Below are positions 12,855 to 20,340 of a DNA stretch of 23,658 nt, one piece after another. A program made the position numbers and the translations under genes. The stretch is taken from NCBI GenBank assembly GCA_025927795.1, contig JAICKT010000016.1, positions 1 to 23,658 of the forward strand. The letters are read 5' to 3'. The stretch is from Parafilimonas sp. Lineage in GTDB: Bacteria; Bacteroidota; Bacteroidia; Chitinophagales; Chitinophagaceae. The first letter of the stretch is position 1. Each line of letters starts with the position of its first letter. The notes under the pieces were generated by a model. The model saw only the letters and a program-made list of their open reading frames with translations. It did not search any database and was not told the origin of the DNA.

Positions 12855-14549
12855 ATGGATACGAATATTTTAATGGATGATGCTCCCGAATCAAGTTTTC
12901 GGATTGCACAACCAATCAAAACAAATACAGGCGCTCTTTCTACTTTAGTAGTTGTATTTTTTTTCTGGGGTTTTATTGCTGCAAGCAACAGCATATTTAT
13001 TCCTTTTTGTAAACACTATTTTCATTTAGATCAATTTCAATCGCAATTAATTGATTTTGCTTATTACCTCGCGTATTATGTAGGCTCGCTGGTTTTATAT
13101 ATAATCGGTGTAAGTCGTGGTAAAGATTTAGTTGGACATTGGGGCTATAAAAAAGGAATTATTTATGGATTGCTGTTATCTGTTGTTGGTGCGGTATTGA
13201 TGATAGTAGCTGTAAACTACAGCGGATTTGCGGCGATACTTTCTGCATTGTTTGTTGTAGCACTGGGTTTTTCATTACAGCAAACAGCAGCACAACCATT
13301 TGCTATTGAATTGGGTGATCCTGCAACCGGAACACATCGTGTAAATCTTGGTGGTGGTGTAAATTCATTTGGTACAACCATAGGACCTATCATTGTTGCG
13401 ATTGCTTTATTTGGTTCAACCACTGTTACAGATGCTCAAATTGCATCATTACATCTTGATAAGGTAACCCTACTTTACAGTTGTGTTGGCGGATTGTTTT
13501 TATTAGCCGCACTGCTTTTTATCTTCTCAAAAAAATTACCCGCAGGAAAGTCAGAAGCAGTAATAGAAAGGTCGAATAAAGCAACAGGTGTTTTAATTGT
13601 TATGACAATTTTATTAATTGGTTTTTTTATTCCTGTTTTTTACAGCTATAAAAATGAACCACTCGGCGATGCTGCTGCAATGCATTCATTAGAAATGTAT
13701 CGCTTAAAATGGTTGCTTGCTTCTTTTGTAATAATTGTTGTTTGTCTTGTGTATGCTAACATGCGTGCATCAAAAAAAGCAGAAGGCTGGGGCGCAATGA
13801 AGTATCCGCAACTTGTTTTGGGAATGCTTGGCATTTTTATGTATGTAGGTGTTGAAGTAACTATTGCCAGCAATATGGGTCAGCTTTTAGCACAACCAGA
13901 ATATGGCAGCATGCCTGCTGCAACTATTGCTCCTTTTATTTCTATGTATTGGGGCAGTTTAATGATTGGAAGATGGGCAGGCTCAATACCTGTTTTTAAT
14001 CCATCCAAATCAATGAAAAATTTTTTACTGGTGCTGGTGCCGCTAATCGGGTTTGGTGTTGTTTTAGGCGTGAATGCGATTGCCAAAAATAATATGTCTC
14101 CTCTTTACTGGTATATAATATGTGTATTTGTACAAATAGCAGGATTTTTTCTTTCAGAAGAAAAGCCTGCAAAAATGCTTTTACTTTTTGCCGTGTTTGG
14201 AATTATTGCCATGTTGATTGGTTTGTTTACAACAGGTATGGTTTCAATATATGCATTTTTAAGCGGCGGTTTATTCTGTTCCATCATGTGGCCTGCAATT
14301 TTTGCTTTAGCTATTGCGGGTCTTGGAAAATATACAACACAAGGTTCTGCATTTTTAATTATGATGATTTTAGGTGGCTCGATTATTCCGCCAATACAGG
14401 GTAAACTTGCAGACATTATTGGCATTCATCAATCATATATTGTGGCCGTAATTTGCTTTGCATACGTTGCTTTTTTTGCATGGGCAGTGAGAGGAATTTT
14501 AAAGAAGCAAGGTTTGGATTTTGATGCGCAGATTGCAGGAGGACATTAA
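12855..14549 (+). CDS. FucP/GluP-like MFS glucose/galactose transporter, long variant
   Basis: A 564-residue multi-pass inner-membrane protein of the fucose-galactose-glucose:H+ symporter branch of the MFS. Features are VVFFFWGFIAASNSIFIP in TM1 (32-50), GHWGYKKGI as the loop 2-3 motif (94-102), the signature LGFSLQQTAAQPFAIELG (137-154) and YVGVEVTIASNMG (330-342) opening the second half. Typical members have about 410-440 residues and 12 helices. This one has an extra central block (about 245-303) with two added hydrophobic helices. It should import glucose or galactose with protons. A ROK kinase gene follows on the same strand and the glycogen synthesis operon is divergent, consistent with a hexose-uptake role. 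The 129-bp gap to the kinase is filled by heptamer repeats. Confidence 0.87.
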   Translation: MDTNILMDDAPESSFRIAQPIKTNTGALSTLVVVFFFWGFIAASNSIFIPFCKHYFHLDQFQSQLIDFAYYLAYYVGSLVLYIIGVSRGKDLVGHWGYKKGIIYGLLLSVVGAVLMIVAVNYSGFAAILSALFVVALGFSLQQTAAQPFAIELGDPATGTHRVNLGGGVNSFGTTIGPIIVAIALFGSTTVTDAQIASLHLDKVTLLYSCVGGLFLLAALLFIFSKKLPAGKSEAVIERSNKATGVLIVMTILLIGFFIPVFYSYKNEPLGDAAAMHSLEMYRLKWLLASFVIIVVCLVYANMRASKKAEGWGAMKYPQLVLGMLGIFMYVGVEVTIASNMGQLLAQPEYGSMPAATIAPFISMYWGSLMIGRWAGSIPVFNPSKSMKNFLLVLVPLIGFGVVLGVNAIAKNNMSPLYWYIICVFVQIAGFFLSEEKPAKMLLLFAVFGIIAMLIGLFTTGMVSIYAFLSGGLFCSIMWPAIFALAIAGLGKYTTQGSAFLIMMILGGSIIPPIQGKLADIIGIHQSYIVAVICFAYVAFFAWAVRGILKKQGLDFDAQIAGGH

Positions 14550-14551
14550 GA

Positions 14552-14586
14552 GTTTACAGTTTTCGGTTTGGAGTTTACGGTTGAAA
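14552..14586. repeat. Degenerate heptanucleotide array (GTTTACA type)
   Basis: Five consecutive 7-mers starting with GTT (for example GTTTACA, GTTTGGA, GTTTACG) directly after the transporter stop codon. The sequence is partly complementary to the array at 14621-14641, so the two could pair in a transcript. Confidence 0.65.
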
Positions 14587-14620
14587 GCGTAATTAAATTG
14601 ATTTATTCTATATTGAAATT

Positions 14621-14677
14621 CGAAACAGTAAACTGAAAACTATATCAACAAATCAGAAATCAATAAATCAGAAATAG
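14621..14677. repeat. Degenerate heptanucleotide array (GTAAACT / AAATCAG type)
   Basis: 7-mers CGAAACA, GTAAACT, GAAAACT are the inverse complement of the GTTTnnn type. They continue in phase into CAAATCA, GAAATCA and, after a one-base slip, TAAATCA. The array reaches up to the ROK start codon at 14680, so any ribosome-binding site lies within repeat DNA. Confidence 0.6.
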
Positions 14678-14679
14678 AA

Positions 14680-15657
14680 ATGGCTTCATCAAAATCTGCA
14701 TTAGACCCTTTAGCAATTGGAATAGATATCGGCGGCACAGGAACAAAGTTTGGAATTGTTGACCACGTAGGAAATGTTTTGTTTTCAGGTTCCATATCAA
14801 CAAAAAAACATCCGCAGGTTGAAACGTTTATAGATGACTTATATAACAACGTAAAAATATTAATTGATAAAGCCGGAGGAACAGGAAGAATGAAAGGCAT
14901 TGGCGTTGGAGCACCCAATGGAAATTTTTATACCGGCACTGTTGAGTATGCACCAAATCTTCCATGGAAAGGTGTAATACCATTAGCAAAATTGTTAGAA
15001 GATAAATTTAAACTGAATGTAACCCTAACCAATGATGCAAATGCTGCTGCAGAAGGCGAAATGATTTATGGTGCAGCACAAGGCATGAAAGATTTTATTA
15101 TGATAACGCTTGGCACTGGTGTAGGAAGCGGCATTGTAGCAAACGGAAAATTAATTTATGGTCATGATGGTTTTGCCGGCGAGCTTGGACATACAATTGT
15201 AATTCCAGACGGAAGAATGCATGAAGGTACAGGGAAAAAAGGGTCACTTGAAAGTTACGCTTCTGCAACAGGTGTACGATTAACAACATTAGAAATGTTG
15301 AAAAATACAAATACACCAAGCACATTAAGAAAAATTCCTGCAGAGCAAATTGATTCTAAAAAAGTATATGAAGCTGCTATTGCAGGTGATGAGCTTGCAA
15401 AAAATGTATATGAATTTACAGGCAAAATTTTAGGACTTGCATTGGCAAATGCAGTAATGTTTTCAAGCCCGGAAGCCATTATACTTTTTGGCGGATTAAC
15501 CAAAGCCGGTGAATTAATTCTTAAGCCAACACGTGAACACATGGAAGCCAACCTGATAAAAGTTTTTCAAAACAAAGTAAAAATTTTAGTAAGCCATTTA
15601 AAAGAATCCGACGCTGCTATTCTTGGTGCAAGTGCATTGGCGTGGGAGATTGCATAG
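14680..15657 (+). CDS. ROK family sugar kinase (probable glucokinase), zinc cysteines absent
   Basis: 325 residues with the actin-like ATPase/sugar-kinase fold. The phosphate-binding motif is DIGGTGTK (16-23), the catalytic Asp is D119 in TNDANAAA, the second phosphate motif is LGTGVGSGI (144-152), and sugar contacts are E168 and H171 in GELGH. In most ROK proteins the next segment is a CxCGxxGCxE zinc site. Here it reads HEGTGKKGSLE (181-191): the three cysteines are missing while the flanking G, LE and S residues are kept. The enzyme would phosphorylate glucose (or a related hexose) at C6 in the cytoplasm. Its position after the FucP-like transporter supports glucose. No DNA-binding N-terminus is present, so this is not a ROK repressor. 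Substrate specificity is inferred. Confidence 0.87.
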   Translation: MASSKSALDPLAIGIDIGGTGTKFGIVDHVGNVLFSGSISTKKHPQVETFIDDLYNNVKILIDKAGGTGRMKGIGVGAPNGNFYTGTVEYAPNLPWKGVIPLAKLLEDKFKLNVTLTNDANAAAEGEMIYGAAQGMKDFIMITLGTGVGSGIVANGKLIYGHDGFAGELGHTIVIPDGRMHEGTGKKGSLESYASATGVRLTTLEMLKNTNTPSTLRKIPAEQIDSKKVYEAAIAGDELAKNVYEFTGKILGLALANAVMFSSPEAIILFGGLTKAGELILKPTREHMEANLIKVFQNKVKILVSHLKESDAAILGASALAWEIA

Positions 15658-15670
15658 TGAATTTTATTAT

Positions 15671-15687
15671 TGAAGTCTGAGACTTCA
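15671..15687. repeat. Hairpin 1 of a paired palindrome (TGAAGTC-TGA-GACTTCA)
   Basis: A perfect 7-bp stem with a 3-nt loop just after the ROK gene. It shares the GAAGTC...GACTTC core with the next hairpin. Confidence 0.6.
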
Positions 15688-15696
15688 CACATAATA

Positions 15697-15728
15697 CTGC
15701 GAAGTCCGGAGACTTCGCAGAGCTTTTT
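15697..15728 (+). terminator. Likely rho-independent terminator of the transporter-ROK unit
   Basis: A perfect 10-bp stem, CTGCGAAGTC (15697-15706) and GACTTCGCAG (15711-15720), with a CGGA loop, followed by AGCTTTTT. It lies 40 bp after the ROK stop codon. It may equally be a copy of a palindromic repeat used as a terminator. Confidence 0.65.
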
Positions 15729-15794
15729 AAAATTTTATCTGAATTCTACTAAGGTTTTAGTTATATAAAATTCGCTGACAAAAAATTTTATCAA

Positions 15795-15808
15795 CAGGAA
15801 ATTTCCTG
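15795..15808. promoter_or_regulatory. 14-bp perfect palindrome abutting the AraC-type start codon
   Basis: CAGGAAATTTCCTG ends at the base before ATG 15809. Its AGGA also sits where a ribosome-binding site would be. It is a candidate operator for autoregulation or a translational control site; neither is demonstrated. Confidence 0.4.
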
Positions 15809-16633
15809 ATGGAAAATAATTTTTTTATACCAATAACACTGCCGGTAAAAACGATGGTGCATTCTTTTTGGCAAACAGAAAGAGCTACTAATTTCAAAAC
15901 CGAAACAATTATTCCGCAAGGCGTTGTCGAAATCATTTTCAATTTTACGGACAATGAAAAAATAGAAGCGCAACTGGGCAGCAAGAATTACAAACTTGCA
16001 AAATGTTTTATTAATGGTTTTAATACATTGCCTGTTAACCTTCATCTGCCACAAAAGCAAAATTTTTTTGGTGTGCGTTTTCATCCGGTTGCCATTAAAA
16101 ATATTTTTGGAATTCCACCGGGCGAGTTTGCAAATCTTACTGTTGACCTTACTCTGATTGATGCTTCTATCAATTCTCTCTGGTATCAGTTGTATGAACA
16201 AAAAACATTTGTACAACGAGTTGCAAGATTATCTGCGTGGCTGCAAAAATTTTATGTTCAGCAAACAGAAAGAGATGAACTGCTCAATCAATTTTTAAGC
16301 ACTACAAATTATCGTGTTCCTTCTGTAGCACAATTGTCAAAAACGTTGTGTTATTCTGGCAGGCATCTTATAAGAAAACTTTATTCTCTTACAGGAATGA
16401 ATACAGAAGAATTATTGCTGTATAAAAAGTTTTTGCTTTCTGTTCATCTGATTCACTATTCAGATATGTCTCTGACACAAATTGCTTACAGCAGCCAGTT
16501 TGCTGATCAATCACATTTTATAAAAACGTTTAAGCAGTTTGCACAAATTACTCCGGGCGAGTATCGTAACTTTAAAACACAATTAGAAGGACATCTTTTA
16601 AAGATGTCTGTTAAATACAATTTTAAAAATTGA
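15809..16633 (+). CDS. AraC-type transcriptional regulator (DUF6597-like N-terminus)
   Basis: 274 residues. The N-terminal half (about 5-110) resembles the DUF6597-type sensing domain: an early F-W motif, IIPQGVVEIIFNF (34-46), and FFGVRFHPVAIKNIFGIP (86-103). The C-terminal AraC/XylS DNA-binding domain (about 170-256) has both helix-turn-helix units: VAQLSKTLCYSGRHLIRKLYSLTG, then LTQIAYSSQFADQSHFIKTFKQFAQITPGEYR. The latter contains the family's DQSHFIKTFK...TPGEYR signature. It probably activates nearby genes in response to an unknown small molecule. The 30-bp spacing to the following small membrane protein makes that gene the prime target. A 14-bp palindrome touches its start codon. Ligand and targets cannot be read from the sequence. 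Confidence 0.88.
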   Translation: MENNFFIPITLPVKTMVHSFWQTERATNFKTETIIPQGVVEIIFNFTDNEKIEAQLGSKNYKLAKCFINGFNTLPVNLHLPQKQNFFGVRFHPVAIKNIFGIPPGEFANLTVDLTLIDASINSLWYQLYEQKTFVQRVARLSAWLQKFYVQQTERDELLNQFLSTTNYRVPSVAQLSKTLCYSGRHLIRKLYSLTGMNTEELLLYKKFLLSVHLIHYSDMSLTQIAYSSQFADQSHFIKTFKQFAQITPGEYRNFKTQLEGHLLKMSVKYNFKN

Positions 16634-16641
16634 AGTAAAAA

Positions 16642-16660
16642 GATTTTTGATTAAAAAATC
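16642..16660 (+). promoter_or_regulatory. AT-rich stem-loop directly before the DUF1772-like gene
   Basis: GATTTTT (16642-16648) and AAAAATC (16654-16660) form a 7-bp stem with a GATTA loop, ending 3 nt before ATG 16664. It could mask translation initiation; the stem is weak. Confidence 0.25.
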
Positions 16661-16663
16661 AAA

Positions 16664-17134
16664 ATGAAAAATGTAATTCTTTTTGCTTCTATTGTAGTAG
16701 CCGGCGGAATTTTGTTCACAAACATTTACAATTCTATAGTTGATGTAAAATGCTGGGGTTTCAATGTTCCGCAATCGCTTGAAATAACAAGACAATATTT
16801 TAAAGCAGCCAATCCCGCCAATTTTTTCAGGTTGTTCTCTCCTATTAATCAGGTGCTCGCATTAATAGTTGTAATTCTTTTTTGGAAAACATCACCGCAG
16901 GCTAAATGGCTTTTAATAAGCGCTTTTGTTTTATACGTTTTGGGTGATGTATTTACGTTTGCTTATTTCTACCCGAGAAATGCAATTTTATTTGAAGGTT
17001 CATTAAACAATGTTGATGTGTTGAAAAAAGCATTGACAGAATGGAATACGATGAACTGGTTTCGCAGTTTAATTCTGGTAGCAGGTTTAGTATGCACATT
17101 TTTTGCGGTGTGCAAAATTTATAATTTTAAATAA
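16664..17134 (+). CDS. DUF1772-like small integral membrane protein
   Basis: 156 residues with four hydrophobic helices: about 4-24, 58-76, 83-104 and 134-153. Conserved-looking features are NIYNSIVDVKCWG after helix 1, FFRLFSPINQVLAL entering helix 2, and YFYPRNAILFEG followed by TEWNTMNWFRSL before helix 4. This arrangement resembles the DUF1772/anthrone-oxygenase-like membrane family, which has the same helix order and the PxN motif. No catalytic function can be deduced. It follows the AraC-type regulator by 30 bp on the same strand, suggesting one transcript. It converges on the MBL-fold gene. Confidence 0.65.
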   Translation: MKNVILFASIVVAGGILFTNIYNSIVDVKCWGFNVPQSLEITRQYFKAANPANFFRLFSPINQVLALIVVILFWKTSPQAKWLLISAFVLYVLGDVFTFAYFYPRNAILFEGSLNNVDVLKKALTEWNTMNWFRSLILVAGLVCTFFAVCKIYNFK

Positions 17135-17205
17135 ATGTTTTAATAGCAGGCAAGCTGTTAGGTTGCTCTTATTATACATTATACCAATTCCACTCGCCTG
17201 CAGTA

Positions 17206-18162
17206 TTACAAAGGCAGTTGAAGCATGTCTTTTCCAACAATTATATTGCCGCTAAAATTTGTACGCACGGCTTTCGTCCACATTTCATCTGTAATTGATT
17301 CATCGTCTGCAGGAACAAAATGATTTAATACAAGTGTTTTGGGTTTTGCCTGTGCAGCAATTTTTCCTACATCTTCTGCTAATGTATGATGTGATAAAAT
17401 ACTCGCTTTTAGTTTTGGTGCATTATCACGACGTATTACAAGTGCATCTATTGCCGGACCATAAGCCACTTCATGAATAAGATAGTCAGCATCCAAAGCA
17501 AATGCAGCAAGTGCAGGACAATAAGTTGTATCGCCAGAAAAAACAACTGTTTTATTGCCAAGTTTAAATTTAAAAGCATAGCTTTCTGTAACCGGCGGAT
17601 GAATATTTTTTAAAGCACTTACTTCTGCATCATTATTTAATAAAATAATACCTTCTGTATATTCATGTGTGATTACAAGTTTACGAATATCTGGTCTTCC
17701 TTCATCAGTAATACGTGTTTCAATATCGAAATGATTTGATTGCCAGTAAGCCTGGAGAAGAGCAATTAAACCCACAGGCGCAAACACATGGATGCTTGCT
17801 GATAATCCACCAACCCAACTATTGTAAAGAAGATTTCCCAGTTCAAGATTATGGTCTGAATGATGATGGGTAATAAAAATATATTTCAAATCTTTTAAGG
17901 CAACGCCTGCTTCCACCAGTTTAAAACTAACACCATAACCTGTATCAATAACAAAAGGAATATTGTTATAAACAATAACATTTGCTGAAGGACCTGCTTT
18001 GTAAGAATGAACAACGGGGCCACCTTTTGTGCCTAAAAGAACCAGTTTGTTTTCTTGTTTATTACTGAAAGACAAAAGCTTAAATTTTGATGGCAAGCCG
18101 ACTGTAACAGCACCAAGCGCAATTCCGCTTTTAATAATAAAATCTTTACGGCTATGCGGCAT
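17206..18162 (-). CDS. MBL-fold metallo-hydrolase with Tat-like leader
   Basis: 318 residues. The N-terminus SRKDFIIKSGIALGAVTVG (4-22) resembles a twin-arginine signal with RK in place of RR, so export is likely but not certain. The metallo-beta-lactamase core starts near residue 40. It has THHHSDH (98-104), which holds the HxHxDH metal motif (H99, H101, D103, H104), then SGDTTY and LSHHT, and NHF near the C-terminus as later ligand positions. The architecture is closest to the RNase Z/arylsulfatase-like branch of dinuclear zinc hydrolases; a secreted member acting on sulfate, phosphate or lactone esters is plausible. It is separated by 8 bp from the upstream sterol-desaturase-family gene, so they form an operon. 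Substrate unknown. Confidence 0.85.
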   Translation of the reverse strand: MPHSRKDFIIKSGIALGAVTVGLPSKFKLLSFSNKQENKLVLLGTKGGPVVHSYKAGPSANVIVYNNIPFVIDTGYGVSFKLVEAGVALKDLKYIFITHHHSDHNLELGNLLYNSWVGGLSASIHVFAPVGLIALLQAYWQSNHFDIETRITDEGRPDIRKLVITHEYTEGIILLNNDAEVSALKNIHPPVTESYAFKFKLGNKTVVFSGDTTYCPALAAFALDADYLIHEVAYGPAIDALVIRRDNAPKLKASILSHHTLAEDVGKIAAQAKPKTLVLNHFVPADDESITDEMWTKAVRTNFSGNIIVGKDMLQLPL

Positions 18163-18170
18163 ACATTGTT

Positions 18171-19202
18171 TTAAACTTTTACTTCAGAAGTTTCAACTTT
18201 ATTTATTCTTAAAACATCAGTTTGCTCTTGCTTCAATTTTTTCTTTACAGCTTTTGCTGTTTTATGCTCGCCGGTGTGGCTCCAGCCCGGCGGCATAATG
18301 ATGTACAAAAATTTATTTTTTATTCCCGGCGCATAGTAAACATCTTTTGCTAAATAATAAATCTCACCAAAATAAACATCCCAAAAATTACGTGGATTTA
18401 TTTTTCTTGTTATGCCGTATTCAACCGGTAATTCTTTTTTTTCAGGCTGAAAAGTACCGAACACTTTATCCCAAATATTTAGCAGGTTGCAAAAGTTTGT
18501 ATCCATGTACTCAATATTTCTTGCATGATGCACACGATGATGCGATGGCGTTAAAACAATTTTATTTAAAAAGCCAAGCCTTCCATCTTTAATAACATTT
18601 TCTCCTACATGAATAAATGCGCCCCATGTTCCATCAATAAACATAATAAAAAATAACAGCGGCGCATTTACACCAAGCAGTATGCAAATAGATGTGCGAA
18701 TAAAATCTGCATAAGGTGCCTCAAGAAAAAAATGTGCATACGAAACAGAAAGGTTCATACTTTCAGGCGCATGATGTGTTGAATGTAAACACCAAAGCAA
18801 TCTTACTTTATGTGCAAGAAAATGATAAACGAAATGCGAGAATTCCCAAATAATATACCCATAAATTAACCAGTACCATGTAAATGTTGTTTTAAAAATA
18901 GAATGTTTTTCAAACAAACCAATACACAATGCAACCATTGCAATAGCAATGAATCTTGAAATAAATCTATTCGCAACAAAAATGAAAAAAGGAATACGGT
19001 AATCATCAATCTTAAATCTTTTGTAAACTGCGGCGCGGATAATTTCAATAACCAGTAAAAAGGGCATAAATGGTGCAATTACAGAAAGTATTCCATCAAA
19101 CGTAAGCAGACTACTGTAATCGCCGCTTTTTACAACATCTATTACATGACCGATACCAAAAAAGCCAATTACTTCATCATATAAAATTTGAAAAACATTC
19201 AT
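18171..19202 (-). CDS. Sterol desaturase / fatty acid hydroxylase superfamily protein
   Basis: A 343-residue integral membrane protein with hydrophobic helices around 38-58, 75-98, 108-128 and 172-192. It contains the three histidine boxes that bind the di-iron centre of this superfamily: HFVYH (123-127), HSTHH (140-144) and HHRVHH (221-226). Members insert oxygen into, or desaturate, lipid substrates such as sterols, carotenoids or fatty acids. The C-terminal tail (about 310-343) is rich in Lys and Glu. It is the first gene of a two-gene operon with the MBL-fold hydrolase. TAAATTTG, an exact match to the TAnnTTTG -7 element, lies 36 nt before the ATG. The lipid substrate cannot be determined. 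Confidence 0.88.
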   Translation of the reverse strand: MNVFQILYDEVIGFFGIGHVIDVVKSGDYSSLLTFDGILSVIAPFMPFLLVIEIIRAAVYKRFKIDDYRIPFFIFVANRFISRFIAIAMVALCIGLFEKHSIFKTTFTWYWLIYGYIIWEFSHFVYHFLAHKVRLLWCLHSTHHAPESMNLSVSYAHFFLEAPYADFIRTSICILLGVNAPLLFFIMFIDGTWGAFIHVGENVIKDGRLGFLNKIVLTPSHHRVHHARNIEYMDTNFCNLLNIWDKVFGTFQPEKKELPVEYGITRKINPRNFWDVYFGEIYYLAKDVYYAPGIKNKFLYIIMPPGWSHTGEHKTAKAVKKKLKQEQTDVLRINKVETSEVKV

Positions 19203-19238
19203 GGCTAAACATCAGGTTTAAAATCAAAAGCAGTAAAA

Positions 19239-19246
19239 CAAATTTA
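19239..19246 (-). promoter_or_regulatory. Possible -7 promoter element (TAAATTTG) of the hydroxylase-MBL operon
   Basis: An exact TAnnTTTG match on the minus strand that would give a leader of about 30 nt. No TTG is seen at the usual -33 spacing. Confidence 0.35.
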
Positions 19247-19361
19247 GCAATTGTGTTTTAGTTTTTTAATTACTTAATGTTAATGCTAATTATTGAACGC
19301 AATTTTTACCACCAAGAAATAGATATATAATATTTTATGTTTTAGGTTTATTAATAAGTAG

Positions 19362-19991
19362 CTATTTATCCTCCGGATTACTTATTCTAAAAACAAGAGC
19401 AGCAAGAGCAGCACCGCCAAAACATCCAACAAGATAAACCCACAACACATTCCATGATGCAAGCTTCATTATAGAAATACCAACAGCAACTGCAGGATTA
19501 AAAGCACCTCCCGAAATTGCGCCCACTGCATAAGCCATTGCCAATACAGTAAAACCAATCGCTAATCCATAAAACATATTTCCTAATGTACCTTTTGCAG
19601 TAGCAACATTCAATACAACATAACACAATGCAAAAGTGCCAAGTGCTTCTGCAACTAAACCGCGGGCATCATCTGCCATTGGGTTTGCTGCTTTAGGCAT
19701 TTCTCCGGGTATGAAATAATTCACTACAAACGCTGCAATAACGCCTGCAATTATTTGTACAATCCAATAACCAACTGCTTCGGTTATTTTTATTCTACCT
19801 CGCAACAATACGGCAAACGTAACTGCGGGATTATAATGTGCACCGGAAATATGTCCACCTGCAAAAATCATCGTCATTAAAATAGAGCCAATAGCAATGG
19901 GTGCAAAATTTGCATAACCACCAATTACTACAAGACCAATGGTCATCACTAAAAAAAATGTTCCAATAAATTCTGTAATGTACTTTCTCAT
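19362..19991 (-). CDS. Aquaporin-family (MIP) channel
   Basis: A 209-residue six-helix inner-membrane channel with the two internally repeated NPA half-helices: SGAHYNPAV (49-57, NPA 54-56) and SGGAFNPAV (160-168, NPA 165-167). Residues 1-20 (MRKYITEFIGTFFLVMTIGL) show the typical MIP start, with the conserved Glu at position 7. The length is at the short end of the aquaporin range, without the long loops of glycerol facilitators. The residue after the second NPA is Val168, where orthodox water channels have the Arg of the aromatic/arginine filter. The pore selectivity is therefore probably not that of AqpZ, and small neutral solutes are possible. It is monocistronic as far as can be seen. 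Confidence 0.9.
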   Translation of the reverse strand: MRKYITEFIGTFFLVMTIGLVVIGGYANFAPIAIGSILMTMIFAGGHISGAHYNPAVTFAVLLRGRIKITEAVGYWIVQIIAGVIAAFVVNYFIPGEMPKAANPMADDARGLVAEALGTFALCYVVLNVATAKGTLGNMFYGLAIGFTVLAMAYAVGAISGGAFNPAVAVGISIMKLASWNVLWVYLVGCFGGAALAALVFRISNPEDK

Positions 19992-20340
19992 GCTTTTTGG
20001 ATTTTGGTAAACAAAGAAAAATAAATATACTCAGTTTTTAAATGGTGAGCAGTGAACAGTGAATAACAAAATTCCTAATTCCTTATTTTTTATTTCTAAT
20101 TTCCCGATAAACCGGCAATTGCCGGCTATTGTGCATGAACAAAAAGACCGCAAATAAGAAGATTGAAAAATTATTATTACTTACATAAATTAAGGAGGTA
20201 AATATGCAACCAACATAAGCAAGCCAGCACGCAAAATATTTTTTTCGCTGTAGAGGGCACCAAAATATCAACACACAGTCAAACAACTTAATTTATCAAC
20301 CGTATTCGGGATTAATTATCTTCATCATAAAACTAACCTT
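19992..20340. other. Intergenic region with heptamer array and palindrome
   Basis: 349 bp between the aquaporin gene and the truncated GNAT, which are divergent. It contains the heptamer array at 20041-20103 and a perfect 14-bp palindrome CCGGCAATTGCCGG (20112-20125). No credible gene was seen in the remaining 200 bp; the 67-codon reverse frame at 20083-20286 crosses the repeat and has no recognisable features. Confidence 0.5.
20041..20103. repeat. Degenerate heptanucleotide array, nine units in phase
   Basis: Nine 7-mers follow one another without a slip. The sequence drifts from AATGGTG and AACAGTG types to AAATTCC, TAATTCC and TAATTTC types. Constant phase with changing sequence is the notable point. 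Confidence 0.65.

Noticed and set aside
14105..14425. Long open frames on both strands inside the hexose transporter gene
   Set aside because: They are alternate-frame shadows of a gene encoding a hydrophobic protein; they lack independent motifs or start signals.
17146..17201. GCAGGC/GCCTGC inverted repeat between the convergent DUF1772-like and MBL genes as a terminator
   Set aside because: The loop is about 44 nt and there is no adjoining T-run; too weak to call.
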